This document shows, piece after piece, positions 17,546 to 24,745 of a stretch of DNA of 41,009 bases; position 1 is the stretch's first letter, and every line of letters starts with the position of its first letter. The DNA is from DASPJQ01 sp035299065 (lineage in GTDB: Bacteria; Bacteroidota; Bacteroidia; Flavobacteriales_D; UBA2798), in NCBI GenBank assembly GCA_035299065.1, contig DATGXI010000121.1, positions 1 to 41,009 on the forward strand, read 5' to 3'. The notes beneath the pieces were generated by a model. The model was not told where the DNA came from. It saw nothing but the letters and a program-made list of their open reading frames with translations, and searched no databases. The translations under genes and the position numbers were made by a program.

Positions 17546-18547
17546 ATGAATACACTAATAATGGCTTTACTGGTATCAGGCTCATTTGGTTTGAATACCG
17601 AAAAAAAAGAAGCAGGAACACTCATGTATGTTCCCCCATTTCGCGAAGGCAAGGTACAAACTGATAATACTCTTGACGCTAACCAGGCGGTTTACTCATT
17701 CCATTTTGAAACCCTATACCAAAACAAGGAAACACTCAAGTCAATTTGGTTGAAAGTTGATAACTGCGAAAAAGTAAAAACTGACCTGGATTCACTTGGT
17801 AACTGTTCTTATACGATGGTGCCGGGCAAACATAATTTTAAATTTTATGCCGATAAATGCCAGGTTGTAAAAGGCGAAGTCAATGTAAACCCATATACAC
17901 GTAACAATTTTGATATAACTTTTACCGATACAACCATTGTTGTTGTTGTGTGCAAGCCGGTTATTTACTTACACCCTGTTGAAGAAACTCCGGTAAACAT
18001 AAAAATTGAACCTAAAGGTGAACTTGGTTTTACGTACCCTACTTATAAGGACGGAGGATGGAATGTGCTGGCTTTTCCAAACGGCCGTATACAGGAAGAA
18101 GGAACCATGTTCAATTACTTGTTTTGGGACGGTGAAATGCCGGCATACAAACTCAAATACGATCAGTCAGAGGGGGAAATTGTTTCTAAAAACGAATTGA
18201 CTTCATTTTTTATCCGCAATTTGGGAACACTTGGTTTTACCAGCTGGGAAATGCAGGATTTTATGACATACTGGATACCAAAAATGATGGAAAACGAATA
18301 TTGCTATGTTCATTTTTTAGTAAATGATGCCTATGAACAAATTGCAAGTGTGACTGTTACACCAAAACCCGATCACATGTTAAGAGTTTATATGTTATGG
18401 CACCCGGTTAAAGATAAAAAAGCTGTAAATTGTACACCGCAGGTATTTGACATTGATTACCATGAAGGATTTGGTTATGTGGAATGGGGAGGCAGCGAAA
18501 TACCAATTGAAAACGAAAATAAAAAAAATCAGAAACCTGAAAAATGA
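17546..18547 (+). CDS. KPVIYLYP-domain secreted protein, paralogue 4 of 5
   Basis: 333 residues, starting 6 bases after paralogue 3. The signal peptide is short (NTLIMALLVSGSFG). The N-terminal sandwich again has cysteines in CEKVKTDLDSLGNCSYTM, like paralogue 1. The domain begins at residue 137 with KPVIYLHP, a Tyr-to-His change in the motif, followed by FTYPTYKDGGWN, FNYLFWDGEMP, RNLGTLGFTSWEMQDFMTYW and YVHFLVNDAYEQIASV, and ends FGYVEWGGSE plus a charged Lys/Asn tail. Function unknown. A 74-base gap follows before paralogue 5, the only sizeable break within the run. Confidence 0.83.
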   Translation: MNTLIMALLVSGSFGLNTEKKEAGTLMYVPPFREGKVQTDNTLDANQAVYSFHFETLYQNKETLKSIWLKVDNCEKVKTDLDSLGNCSYTMVPGKHNFKFYADKCQVVKGEVNVNPYTRNNFDITFTDTTIVVVVCKPVIYLHPVEETPVNIKIEPKGELGFTYPTYKDGGWNVLAFPNGRIQEEGTMFNYLFWDGEMPAYKLKYDQSEGEIVSKNELTSFFIRNLGTLGFTSWEMQDFMTYWIPKMMENEYCYVHFLVNDAYEQIASVTVTPKPDHMLRVYMLWHPVKDKKAVNCTPQVFDIDYHEGFGYVEWGGSEIPIENENKKNQKPEK

Positions 18548-18621
18548 AAACAAAAAATTCCGAATCAAAATATATAGGTTTTCTGCTTTAGGATTTGCTA
18601 TTTAAAACGTAAACTTGTTTT

Positions 18622-19584
18622 ATGAAACTATTCATCTTGGCGTTAGGCCTTTTAACAACCAAAGCCGATTACCTGAAAGAGTCAGGCTCACATGGCACGT
18701 ATGAAATTACAGGTACCAAACCCGAACCAACAGTTGGTAAAAAAGAAGCTTTTATTGAGTTTACCTTTCAATGCCCTGAAGGCACGTGTGCAAAAAAGAA
18801 AATACAATTTACAAAAAATGGAGGCAAACCAAATTTTGTAAAAATAAGCGACAAAGGTACCTTTGTACACAAAGTAACTGCGGGTGAAATTGAATTTGAG
18901 TTCATGGCATTGGATTGTTATACCATAACCACTTCAAAAATAAAAATTGCAGGCCAAACACGCGTTTCCATGACCGTAACGTTTGAAAAAAACGAACCCA
19001 TGATACTGGAAGAAAAACCAGTTATTTATTTATACCCAACGGAACCTACATACGTAAATGTTGAGTTGTCAAACGCAAACGACTTAACCTTTACTTATCC
19101 ACACTATACTGAGGATGGATGGAACATACTTGCAAATTCTGACGGAACATTGAAAACAGACGGAAAAGAGTTTAATTACTTATTTTGGGAAGGAAAAATT
19201 CACCAATCGCAATTAAATGTTGATTTAACCAGCGGATTTATTGTCAAGTCAGATACGGTTACCCGATTTTTAGAAAGTTCATTGGCAAAAGCCGGATTAA
19301 ATACAAAAGAAAGTGCCGACTTTATTACCTATTGGGCGCCACGTTTAAGCCAAAACGAATTCAATTTTGTTCACTTTAATTTTACCGAGCAGTATGATGC
19401 CATTGCAAAATTGAACGTAAGTCCCCTACCCGATACCTATTTGCGTTTATACATGCTTTGGGCACCTTTACCTGAAGGCAAAATGAACGGCCTGGTGAAA
19501 CAGGAAATTACGGGCGTTGCACGAAAAGGATTTACCGTTGTTGAATGGGGCGGCAGTGAGTTGCCTGCGATAAAAGGTCTTTAA
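18622..19584 (+). CDS. KPVIYLYP-domain secreted protein, paralogue 5 of 5
   Basis: 320 residues with a short signal-like N-terminus (KLFILALGLLTTKADY). The sandwich holds CPEGTCAKKKIQFTKNGG, close to paralogue 3, and LDCYTITTSKIKI. KPVIYLYP is at 132-139; the rest of the domain keeps FTYPHYTEDGWN, FNYLFWEG, SSLAKAGLNTKESADFITYWAPRL, FVHFNFTEQYDAIAKL and FTVVEWGGSE. It closes the paralogue run; the sigma-factor promoter begins 136 bases further on. Function unknown; no catalytic residues can be named, although the invariant acidic and aromatic residues would suit carbohydrate or protein binding. Confidence 0.83.
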   Translation: MKLFILALGLLTTKADYLKESGSHGTYEITGTKPEPTVGKKEAFIEFTFQCPEGTCAKKKIQFTKNGGKPNFVKISDKGTFVHKVTAGEIEFEFMALDCYTITTSKIKIAGQTRVSMTVTFEKNEPMILEEKPVIYLYPTEPTYVNVELSNANDLTFTYPHYTEDGWNILANSDGTLKTDGKEFNYLFWEGKIHQSQLNVDLTSGFIVKSDTVTRFLESSLAKAGLNTKESADFITYWAPRLSQNEFNFVHFNFTEQYDAIAKLNVSPLPDTYLRLYMLWAPLPEGKMNGLVKQEITGVARKGFTVVEWGGSELPAIKGL

Positions 19585-19720
19585 GAATTTCAAATGGAAA
19601 TGCCATAAGCAAAAGCGGTTTTTGAATCATAAAAACGAAGAATTAACCACGGGACTTGCTCGACATTTCCATTATTTTAAGTTACGTAAGCCCCTCATTT
19701 TCATTAGCATATTTTTTTTT

Positions 19721-19749
19721 GCGTCCTTTTTACATACCTTCGTCTATAT
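19721..19749 (+). promoter_or_regulatory. Putative ECF promoter of the SigZ-like sigma gene
   Basis: GCGTC at 19721-19725, 16 bases, then GTCTATAT at 19742-19749. The same two boxes with exactly the same spacing precede the Cys-rich peptide gene at 20327-20355. GTCTAT-type -10 boxes are usual for ECF sigma factors. The -10 lies 20 bases before the ATG at 19770, supporting that start. Confidence 0.65.
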
Positions 19750-19769
19750 ACACGTATAATACTACTGGT

Positions 19770-20324
19770 ATGGTAACAACACAAAATATTTGGAATGAGT
19801 TTAACAAGCAGCTTTACAACTTTGTAAATAAACGTGTACAGGATAGCGAAGTTGCAAAAGACCTGGTGCAGGACATTTTTGTAAAAATTCATTTAAATCT
19901 CCATACACTGCATAACGAAGAAAAACTTGCCGCATGGGTTTACCAAATAGCCCGTAACAGCATCCTGGATTTTTTTAAAAAAAATAAATACGAGGCTGAT
20001 CTTACAAAAGACATTGCCGAAGAAAGTGAGCCAGCAAATTTCAACGAAGAACTTTCAAAATGCCTGGTTCCATTTGTAACAAAATTATCGGAAAACTCAC
20101 GCGATGCAATTGTTAAGACTGAGATAGGCAATTTATCGCAAAAAGACTATGCCGAAGAACTGGGCATTTCATACTCAGGTGCTAAATCACGCGTACAACG
20201 CGCCCGCGAAGAACTTAATTCCCTATTTAAAGAATGTTGTAAGGTAAATGTTGATGTATATGGCAATGTAATAGAACACCATGTTTGTAAAAAAAACTGT
20301 GCTTGTACTAATTCTTCAAATTAA
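19770..20324 (+). CDS. SigZ-like ECF sigma factor with cysteine-rich C-terminal tail
   Basis: 184 residues. Region 2 is seen in IWNEFNKQLYNFVNKRV, VAKDLVQDIFVKIHLNL and LAAWVYQIARNSILDFFKK; region 4 in LSQKDYAEELGISYSGAKSRVQRAREEL. The C-terminal extension after LNSLFKECC has the SigZ-type CC...D.YGN pattern and then a metal-ligand-like tail, with cysteines at 156, 157, 173, 177 and 179 and histidines at 170-171. No anti-sigma factor gene is adjacent, so the tail may sense metal or redox state directly, as the Cys-rich domain of CorE-type sigma factors does for copper. I chose ATG 19770; a longer reading from 19656 would place the promoter inside the gene. Autoregulation is inferred from the matching promoter boxes. 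Confidence 0.88.
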   Translation: MVTTQNIWNEFNKQLYNFVNKRVQDSEVAKDLVQDIFVKIHLNLHTLHNEEKLAAWVYQIARNSILDFFKKNKYEADLTKDIAEESEPANFNEELSKCLVPFVTKLSENSRDAIVKTEIGNLSQKDYAEELGISYSGAKSRVQRAREELNSLFKECCKVNVDVYGNVIEHHVCKKNCACTNSSN

Positions 20325-20326
20325 TT

Positions 20327-20355
20327 GCGTCTTTTTTTATTGTTGAAGTCTATAT
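20327..20355 (+). promoter_or_regulatory. Putative ECF promoter of the Cys-rich peptide gene
   Basis: GCGTC at 20327-20331, 16 bases, GTCTATAT at 20348-20355. Both boxes and the spacing are identical to the motif before the sigma gene. The 5' untranslated region would be about 28 bases. Confidence 0.65.
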
Positions 20356-20389
20356 GGTGTAAATAAAATACAAACTTAAAAAACACTTT

Positions 20390-20575
20390 ATGGAAAACAA
20401 TGAAAACTGCTGCAATTCGTGTAATTGCTCAAACCAAAACTGCAATTGTTCATGCAATTGCCAAAACACCAACACATGTAATTGCCAGTCCAATTGCTGC
20501 AACAACTGCAATTGCGAATGCAATGAAACCAAAAACAACGGAGGTTGTTGCGGGAACAACAGTAAATGTTGCTAA
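20390..20575 (+). CDS. Cys/Asn-rich metallothionein-like peptide
   Basis: 61 residues, of which 19 are cysteine and 21 asparagine. Cysteines occur as CC and CxC clusters throughout (CC at 7-8, CxCxCxC at 18-24, CxC at 30-32, CC at 36-37, CxCxC at 40-44, CC at 53-54 and 60-61). No signal peptide, aromatic residue or hydrophobic core is present, so it is expected to be a cytoplasmic, metal-organised peptide. It does not match a named metallothionein family that I know. Evidence that it is a real gene: an ATG and a promoter-like motif shared with the sigma gene, a strong terminator 10 bases after the stop, and strict CC/CxC clustering. Likely role, by inference: binding soft metals such as copper or zinc under control of the sigma factor. 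Confidence 0.78.
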   Translation: MENNENCCNSCNCSNQNCNCSCNCQNTNTCNCQSNCCNNCNCECNETKNNGGCCGNNSKCC

Positions 20576-20584
20576 TCAAACACC

Positions 20585-20627
20585 AAAAAGCCTTTCCGGA
20601 ACATACCGGGAAGGCTTTTTTTATTTA
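20585..20627 (+). terminator. Bidirectional terminator after the Cys-rich peptide gene
   Basis: Bases 20585-20599 pair with 20606-20620 (AAAAAGCC... with ...GGCTTTTT, one G-T wobble) over a 6-base loop, with A- and T-runs at both ends. It serves the converging small membrane gene at 20651 as well. Confidence 0.9.
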
Positions 20628-20650
20628 GACCGGGGGATTCTGGTAACTTG

Positions 20651-20881
20651 TTACCTGAACGCTTCTTTAAATATGCGTTGAATCTTTTTTGCGCCTTTGT
20701 AATTGTCAACACACAGTGCTGCCGTTGCCAACCCAATATAAGCTACTGTAATAAGTACTTTAAGACTTGCACTCAATTTTTTACTGGTCCACAACAGGTA
20801 AAGGCCTATTGGAAAAAATAACAATATTAAGGCTATAATCCACCCCGTTTGCTTATACCATTTTTCAGCAGTTGTTTCCAT
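20651..20881 (-). CDS. Small two-helix membrane protein, function unknown
   Basis: 76 residues. Two hydrophobic segments are visible, IIALILLFFPIGLYLLW and LKVLITVAYIGLATAALCV, joined by a short basic loop (TSKKLSASLK) and followed by a basic amphipathic tail (KGAKKIQRIFKEAF). The pattern WYKQTGWIIALILLFFPIGLYLLW resembles small membrane segments often found behind zinc-ribbon or DUF-type proteins, but no domain is assigned. Convergent with the Cys-rich peptide gene and sharing its terminator. Confidence 0.6.
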   Translation of the reverse strand: METTAEKWYKQTGWIIALILLFFPIGLYLLWTSKKLSASLKVLITVAYIGLATAALCVDNYKGAKKIQRIFKEAFR

Positions 20882-20970
20882 TTTATAATTTTAAGTATGC
20901 GAAAATTAGGAAGAATTCACATGCTGGGAACAATGAAAATTAACGCTGTGATAATTTTATTGCACAGGAA

Positions 20971-21285
20971 TTAAAACACGCCTCCGGGAAAAAACTGAAC
21001 GGCAAGTATGGTTATCACACTCCACACAAGCATTATATAGGTAAAGCGCATACCTGTTATTTTTGAATTTGCTGATTGGCGTGAATACCGGTACGTGATC
21101 CATGAAAAAAGTGCAACAAAACAAAACATCATGATGAAAATTAACATCCACAACATAAATTCCCATACGTTGCGTAAACCGCCATACAAACCACCGCGTT
21201 GCTCATAAAGCAACACAGCAATGCCCAGTATAAAAAATATACCTATGCTGTTAAGAATGTTCCAGGTTTTATTGGAAAAGTTCAT
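20971..21285 (-). CDS. Small three-helix membrane protein, function unknown
   Basis: 104 residues with three predicted membrane helices: ILNSIGIFFILGIAVLLYE, the phenylalanine/methionine-rich FMLWMLIFIMMFCFVALFSWI, and YIMLVWSVITILAVQFFP. A short polar loop (YRYSRQSANSKITGMRF) joins the last two. No family recognised. It reads in the same direction as the preceding 76-residue membrane protein, 89 bases upstream of it, so a small operon is possible. Confidence 0.6.
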   Translation of the reverse strand: MNFSNKTWNILNSIGIFFILGIAVLLYEQRGGLYGGLRNVWEFMLWMLIFIMMFCFVALFSWITYRYSRQSANSKITGMRFTYIMLVWSVITILAVQFFPGGVF

Positions 21286-21568
21286 TTTTTACGAACTAAA
21301 TATACGAGATTTTTCTTTTTAATTTGTGCCAGGGATTGAAGCGGCACGTAATGAAGTGATTTATTTAAGCCTGTTAGCGAGGAAGCGACTGAAAGAAGCT
21401 ACCACAGCGTTACAGGCTTAAATAAATTACGAATGAAGTACAGCGTAAAGCCCGGTGCTTTGAACCTGCCAGGTTTGTATTCAAAACGTTATTTGTTCAA
21501 AGCAGGCAGCCGAATCAAAGGAGAAACTGGAAACGTCCATTGTGACCATAACACCAACACAAAACCAA
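21286..21568. repeat. Structured intergenic region with nested inverted repeats
   Basis: No credible gene. A perfect 16-base inverted repeat, ATTTATTTAAGCCTGT at 21359-21374 and its complement at 21412-21427, encloses 37 bases. A second perfect 9-base pair, GCTTTGAAC (21457-21465) and GTTCAAAGC (21495-21503), follows. It may be a dispersed intergenic element or transposon remnant; no transposase fragment is readable. Confidence 0.5.
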
Positions 21569-22984
21569 TTAAAACTCATAACACCCCACATCCGGACTTC
21601 CATCCCTGGGTTTGTCATCAATATCATCAACCGGAGCGTAAAGCGTTAATGCAGCACTTATACATGCCGAACCAGACAGCAATTTAAATTTATTGAGCGA
21701 AGGATCTTCCAAACCGGGATCAATATTTTGCTGAATGTTTACATAATGCGTGCCGTCACTTAAATCCTGATCACTCCTGATAAAGCATTTGCGAAAAAAA
21801 TAATTATTGACCGATGCCACTTTCATGTCGGCTTCAAATTCATTGGTAAGATTGCCGTAAACAATGCTGTTGTTCATGTTCAGGTCAATGTCACGAACAT
21901 TGTCACCTGATGGTGTTTCAAACCAGTTTTTCATGTAAAATGCAGGTGTGTTGCGGGTTGATGCTGACCACCAATTGGCAAACGTACAGTTGTTAAAATT
22001 AAATACACCCCCATAAGTTAATGCCAGGCAGTACAAACCGCAATTTGACACCAAACAATTTGAAGCATTAATACGCGCACCTGCATTGCCATAAATACCC
22101 AGGTTGGCCATGTTGCTTATTTCAGTTTTACTGATGGTAACAAAATCACTTGACGAATACGTTGTGTCAACCCAAATACCATAAAACCCATTTTTGATTA
22201 TTGCATGGGTTGTGTTACACGATTTTGGCTGTATCATACGAATACCTTCCCACTGACCTGAAACGTCCTGGTAATCGTATTCCAAACGGTCACCCTGCAA
22301 TATTGCCGGGCTTGCCTCGGTACCATTTATATTTAATGTGCCTTTATATACAATTAAACCTGAACCGGGATGAAAATGCACTTTTGCCCCGGCTGGAATG
22401 GTAAGGTCACAGTTTTCATCCACAATTCCATAACCGTAAAAAACATTTGGTTTATCAGTAGCCAGTGTATGGTTGCACGGCATATAAAACGCATTTGAAC
22501 CGGGAACTGGTTTGTAAAAGTGCGCGTCCTGACCCCAGGCCACCAAATCAACCGACTGGGTGTTGCCATTGGTTTTAAAAATGATTTTATCAGAAACAAT
22601 AAGCGGTGTGGTTGCACTATTTGGGTCAACAGTTACCTCAACAAAAATCCAAAGGCTGTCTTCAGACCCTATTTCAATATCGGTAAACGATTTGCCGGGA
22701 ATGCCATCCACATTCATGCGGTAGTTGGAACCCTCACCCCCTTGAATGTACATTTCACTTACCCTTAAAATACCCTTGTTTTTATTATAGATTTTAAGGT
22801 ATTGGGTTACAGACCCTACTGTGGTAAAAACGGTATCAAAAATTACGGTATCCTCGCTAAAGTCCAGTTTTGCCGAACTGTCAGTAAGCAATTGTTCCTT
22901 ACGGCAGCTTGAAAAGCTCATAGCCAGCATGAAGCCCAAAAGGACCGAAAAAGCTAAAACATTGATTTTCTGGTTAATTTTCAC
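21569..22984 (-). CDS. Beta-helix lipoprotein
   Basis: 471 residues with a lipoprotein signal ending at Cys27 (LAMSFSSCRKE). Residues about 30-150 form an immunoglobulin-like or choice-of-anchor domain (DTVIFDTVFTTVGSVTQYLKI, split as DTVIFDTVFTTVG and SVTQYLKIYNKNKG; then SEDSLWIFVEVTVDPN). From about 190 a right-handed parallel beta-helix follows (GAKVHFHPGSGLIVYKGTLN, SGQWEGIRM, HAIIKNGFYGIWVD, ISNMANLGIYGNAGARINAS, FNFNNCTFANWW), ending DGSPDVGCYEF. This architecture is common among Bacteroidota surface lipoproteins of unknown function; an earlier beta-helix protein in the window (13388-14521) has no lipobox. Probably outer-membrane attached. Confidence 0.85.
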   Translation of the reverse strand: MKINQKINVLAFSVLLGFMLAMSFSSCRKEQLLTDSSAKLDFSEDTVIFDTVFTTVGSVTQYLKIYNKNKGILRVSEMYIQGGEGSNYRMNVDGIPGKSFTDIEIGSEDSLWIFVEVTVDPNSATTPLIVSDKIIFKTNGNTQSVDLVAWGQDAHFYKPVPGSNAFYMPCNHTLATDKPNVFYGYGIVDENCDLTIPAGAKVHFHPGSGLIVYKGTLNINGTEASPAILQGDRLEYDYQDVSGQWEGIRMIQPKSCNTTHAIIKNGFYGIWVDTTYSSSDFVTISKTEISNMANLGIYGNAGARINASNCLVSNCGLYCLALTYGGVFNFNNCTFANWWSASTRNTPAFYMKNWFETPSGDNVRDIDLNMNNSIVYGNLTNEFEADMKVASVNNYFFRKCFIRSDQDLSDGTHYVNIQQNIDPGLEDPSLNKFKLLSGSACISAALTLYAPVDDIDDKPRDGSPDVGCYEF

Positions 22985-23000
22985 CGTATATTTAACGCTA

Positions 23001-23029
23001 CCAAGGTAAAAATATTACCGGAACAGCAA
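23001..23029 (-). promoter_or_regulatory. Promoter of the beta-helix lipoprotein gene
   Basis: On the minus strand TTG (23029-23027), 18 bases, then TACCTTGG (23008-23001), close to TAnnTTTG, 16 bases before the ATG. Divergent from and nearly abutting the rpmE2 promoter. Confidence 0.45.
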
Positions 23030-23035
23030 AAATAT

Positions 23036-23065
23036 TTGTGTATTGGCCGAAATAAATTACCTTTG
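23036..23065 (+). promoter_or_regulatory. Promoter of rpmE2
   Basis: TTG at 23036-23038, exactly 19 bases, TACCTTTG at 23058-23065: a full match to the Bacteroidota housekeeping promoter, 28 bases before the ATG. Confidence 0.75.
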
Positions 23066-23093
23066 CGTCCCTTAAAATTTAGAATAAAACAAA

Positions 23094-23348
23094 ATGAAAA
23101 AAGGAATTCACCCAGAGAACTACAGGACGGTTGTTTTTAAAGACCTTTCTAACGAGCATACTTTTTTAGGAAAAAGCTGCGCTGATACCAAGGATACCAT
23201 CGAATTTGAAGGTGTTGAGTACCCTTTGATCAAATTGGATATATCATACACATCGCACCCGTTTTATACCGGCAAACAAATGTTGGTTGACACTGCAGGG
23301 CGTATTGATAAATTCAAAACCCGTTACGGAAAATTCGACAAAAAATAA
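23094..23348 (+). CDS. rpmE2: 50S ribosomal protein L31 type B
   Basis: 84 residues. Type B L31 signature: MKKGIHPENYR, VVFKDLSN, FLGKSCADTKDT, YPLIKLDISYTSHPFYTGKQ and RIDKFKTRYGKF. The zinc-binding CxxC of type A L31 is absent; only one cysteine remains. It follows a textbook promoter and is closed by its own terminator, so it is a monocistronic gene or first gene before read-through into the GlmU-like gene. Confidence 0.97.
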   Translation: MKKGIHPENYRTVVFKDLSNEHTFLGKSCADTKDTIEFEGVEYPLIKLDISYTSHPFYTGKQMLVDTAGRIDKFKTRYGKFDKK

Positions 23349-23373
23349 TTGTCAATCATTTTTAAAAATTATG

Positions 23374-23408
23374 AATCCCGTTTACGCAAGTGGACGGGAT
23401 TTTTATTT
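23374..23408 (+). terminator. Intrinsic terminator after rpmE2
   Basis: Bases 23374-23385 pair with 23390-23401 around a GCAA tetraloop, followed by TTTTATTTATTTT. It ends about 11 bases before the next start codon. Confidence 0.85.
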
Positions 23409-23418
23409 ATTTTAAGGC

Positions 23419-24600
23419 ATGCAAAATATACTGTTTGACGACCCGCGCGACTGGAAAAACCTACTTCCCCTGACATACACCCGATCGGTAAGTGATATTC
23501 GTATTGGTATTACCACCATTCGTGAAAAATGGCAGCACTTTTTAGGAAAATCGCCCAGTGTTTTTACAGTATCCTATTTGCAACCAAAGTACCCCCTTGA
23601 CCGTGGTTACTCCCAATCACTTTACTTTAACGGTTCCATTATTCCGAACAGCGATTTAATTAACGCTATTTTCAATTTATCATTCAACCAGAAACTGGTA
23701 AAAAACAATATTGTAATTGCGGCTTATGCCGAACATGACGATGCGAAAACACCTGAGGAACTGGATGAGTTTTTTAAAAAAATTTCTCCGGTAGAATTTA
23801 AAGGTGAATTCATGAAAATCAATCACCCGTGGGACATTTTTAAATATAACGGTGATTGCATTAAGAGCGATTTTGACCTGATTGCACGCGGAAAACCAAC
23901 CCAACAGTTAAGCGACACCAATTTAATTATTGGCCAGCACCGTGTATATGTAGAACCAGGCGTGGTTGCCGAAGCATGCGTGTTCAATACAAGTGCGGGA
24001 CCAATTTACCTTGGAAAAAACAGCGAAGTGATGGAAGGCACTTTAATACGCGGGCCATTTGTGCTTGGTGAAGGCGCTGTGTTAAAAATGGGTGCTAAAA
24101 TTTATGGCCCCACAACCATTGGCCCTTACTGCAAAGTGGGTGGCGAAGTAAACAACTCGGTATTTTTTGGCTACAGCAATAAAGCACATGACGGTTTCAT
24201 TGGCAATTCGGTAATTGGTGAATGGTGTAACCTGGGCGCTGACAGCAATAACTCAAATTTGAAAAACAATTACGGCAACGTAAAAGTGTACAATTTTGGA
24301 TCGGAAAGTGAAGTGGATACCGGTTTGCAGTTTTGCGGGTTAATTATGGCCGATCATGCCAAATGTGGCATAAATACCATGTTTAATACCGGAACCGTTG
24401 TAGGCGTGGGAGCCAATGTGTTTGACGGTGGTTTTCCTCCTAAAATGGTAAAATCGTTTGCGTGGGGCGGAAAACAGGGCTTTGAAAAATATGAATTGGG
24501 TAAATTCTTAGATACAGTTGAGCAGGTTATGAGGCGCAGGAACCTTGATCTTGATGCAGAAGAGCGCGAAATACTGACCCATATTCATCAAAAAGCGTAA
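23419..24600 (+). CDS. GlmU-like protein of the Bacteroidota type (nucleotidyltransferase-like/left-handed beta-helix)
   Basis: 393 residues. The N-terminal half (about 1-190) is the divergent pyrophosphorylase-like region with LFDDPRDWKNLLPLTYTRSV, read as DDPRDWKNLLPLTYTR, the hallmark of this family, and RIGITTIREKW. The C-terminal half is a left-handed beta-helix acyltransferase: hexapeptide repeats from IYLGKNSEVMEG through IGPYCKVGGEVNNSVFFGYS and SVIGEWCNLGADSNNS. The family is annotated as an alternative UDP-GlcNAc diphosphorylase / glucosamine-1-phosphate N-acetyltransferase for peptidoglycan and other envelope precursors. The classical GxGxRM loop of GlmU is not evident, so the exact reaction is inferred from the family. 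It lies directly after the rpmE2 terminator. Confidence 0.88.
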   Translation: MQNILFDDPRDWKNLLPLTYTRSVSDIRIGITTIREKWQHFLGKSPSVFTVSYLQPKYPLDRGYSQSLYFNGSIIPNSDLINAIFNLSFNQKLVKNNIVIAAYAEHDDAKTPEELDEFFKKISPVEFKGEFMKINHPWDIFKYNGDCIKSDFDLIARGKPTQQLSDTNLIIGQHRVYVEPGVVAEACVFNTSAGPIYLGKNSEVMEGTLIRGPFVLGEGAVLKMGAKIYGPTTIGPYCKVGGEVNNSVFFGYSNKAHDGFIGNSVIGEWCNLGADSNNSNLKNNYGNVKVYNFGSESEVDTGLQFCGLIMADHAKCGINTMFNTGTVVGVGANVFDGGFPPKMVKSFAWGGKQGFEKYELGKFLDTVEQVMRRRNLDLDAEEREILTHIHQKA

Positions 24601-24745
24601 GAGTAACCGCATTGTCACAAACAAAGACCAGCATTATCCTGAGAAATCCCTGTTGGCTCGGGGTAACCTCTGCTAAACACTGAGGTTAAAAAACCCGCCA
24701 TATTTACAGGTTGACCTATACTGGCATTTTAATTGATGTCAATAC

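Noticed and set aside
19656..19769. Longer N-terminus for the sigma factor starting with TTG
   Set aside because: It would put the shared promoter motif inside the coding region; the ATG at 19770 directly precedes the conserved sigma start.
20400..20681. Alternative frame over the Cys-rich peptide
   Set aside because: It runs through the terminator and has repetitive Ala/Thr composition produced by reading the Cys/Asn codons out of frame.
21433..21687. Plus-strand open frame of 84 residues
   Set aside because: It runs into the antisense end of the beta-helix lipoprotein and has no domain.
24663..24692. AACCTC/GAGGTT hairpin upstream of lon as a heat-shock operator or terminator
   Set aside because: Only a 6-base stem, no T-run after it, and it does not match the CIRCE element.
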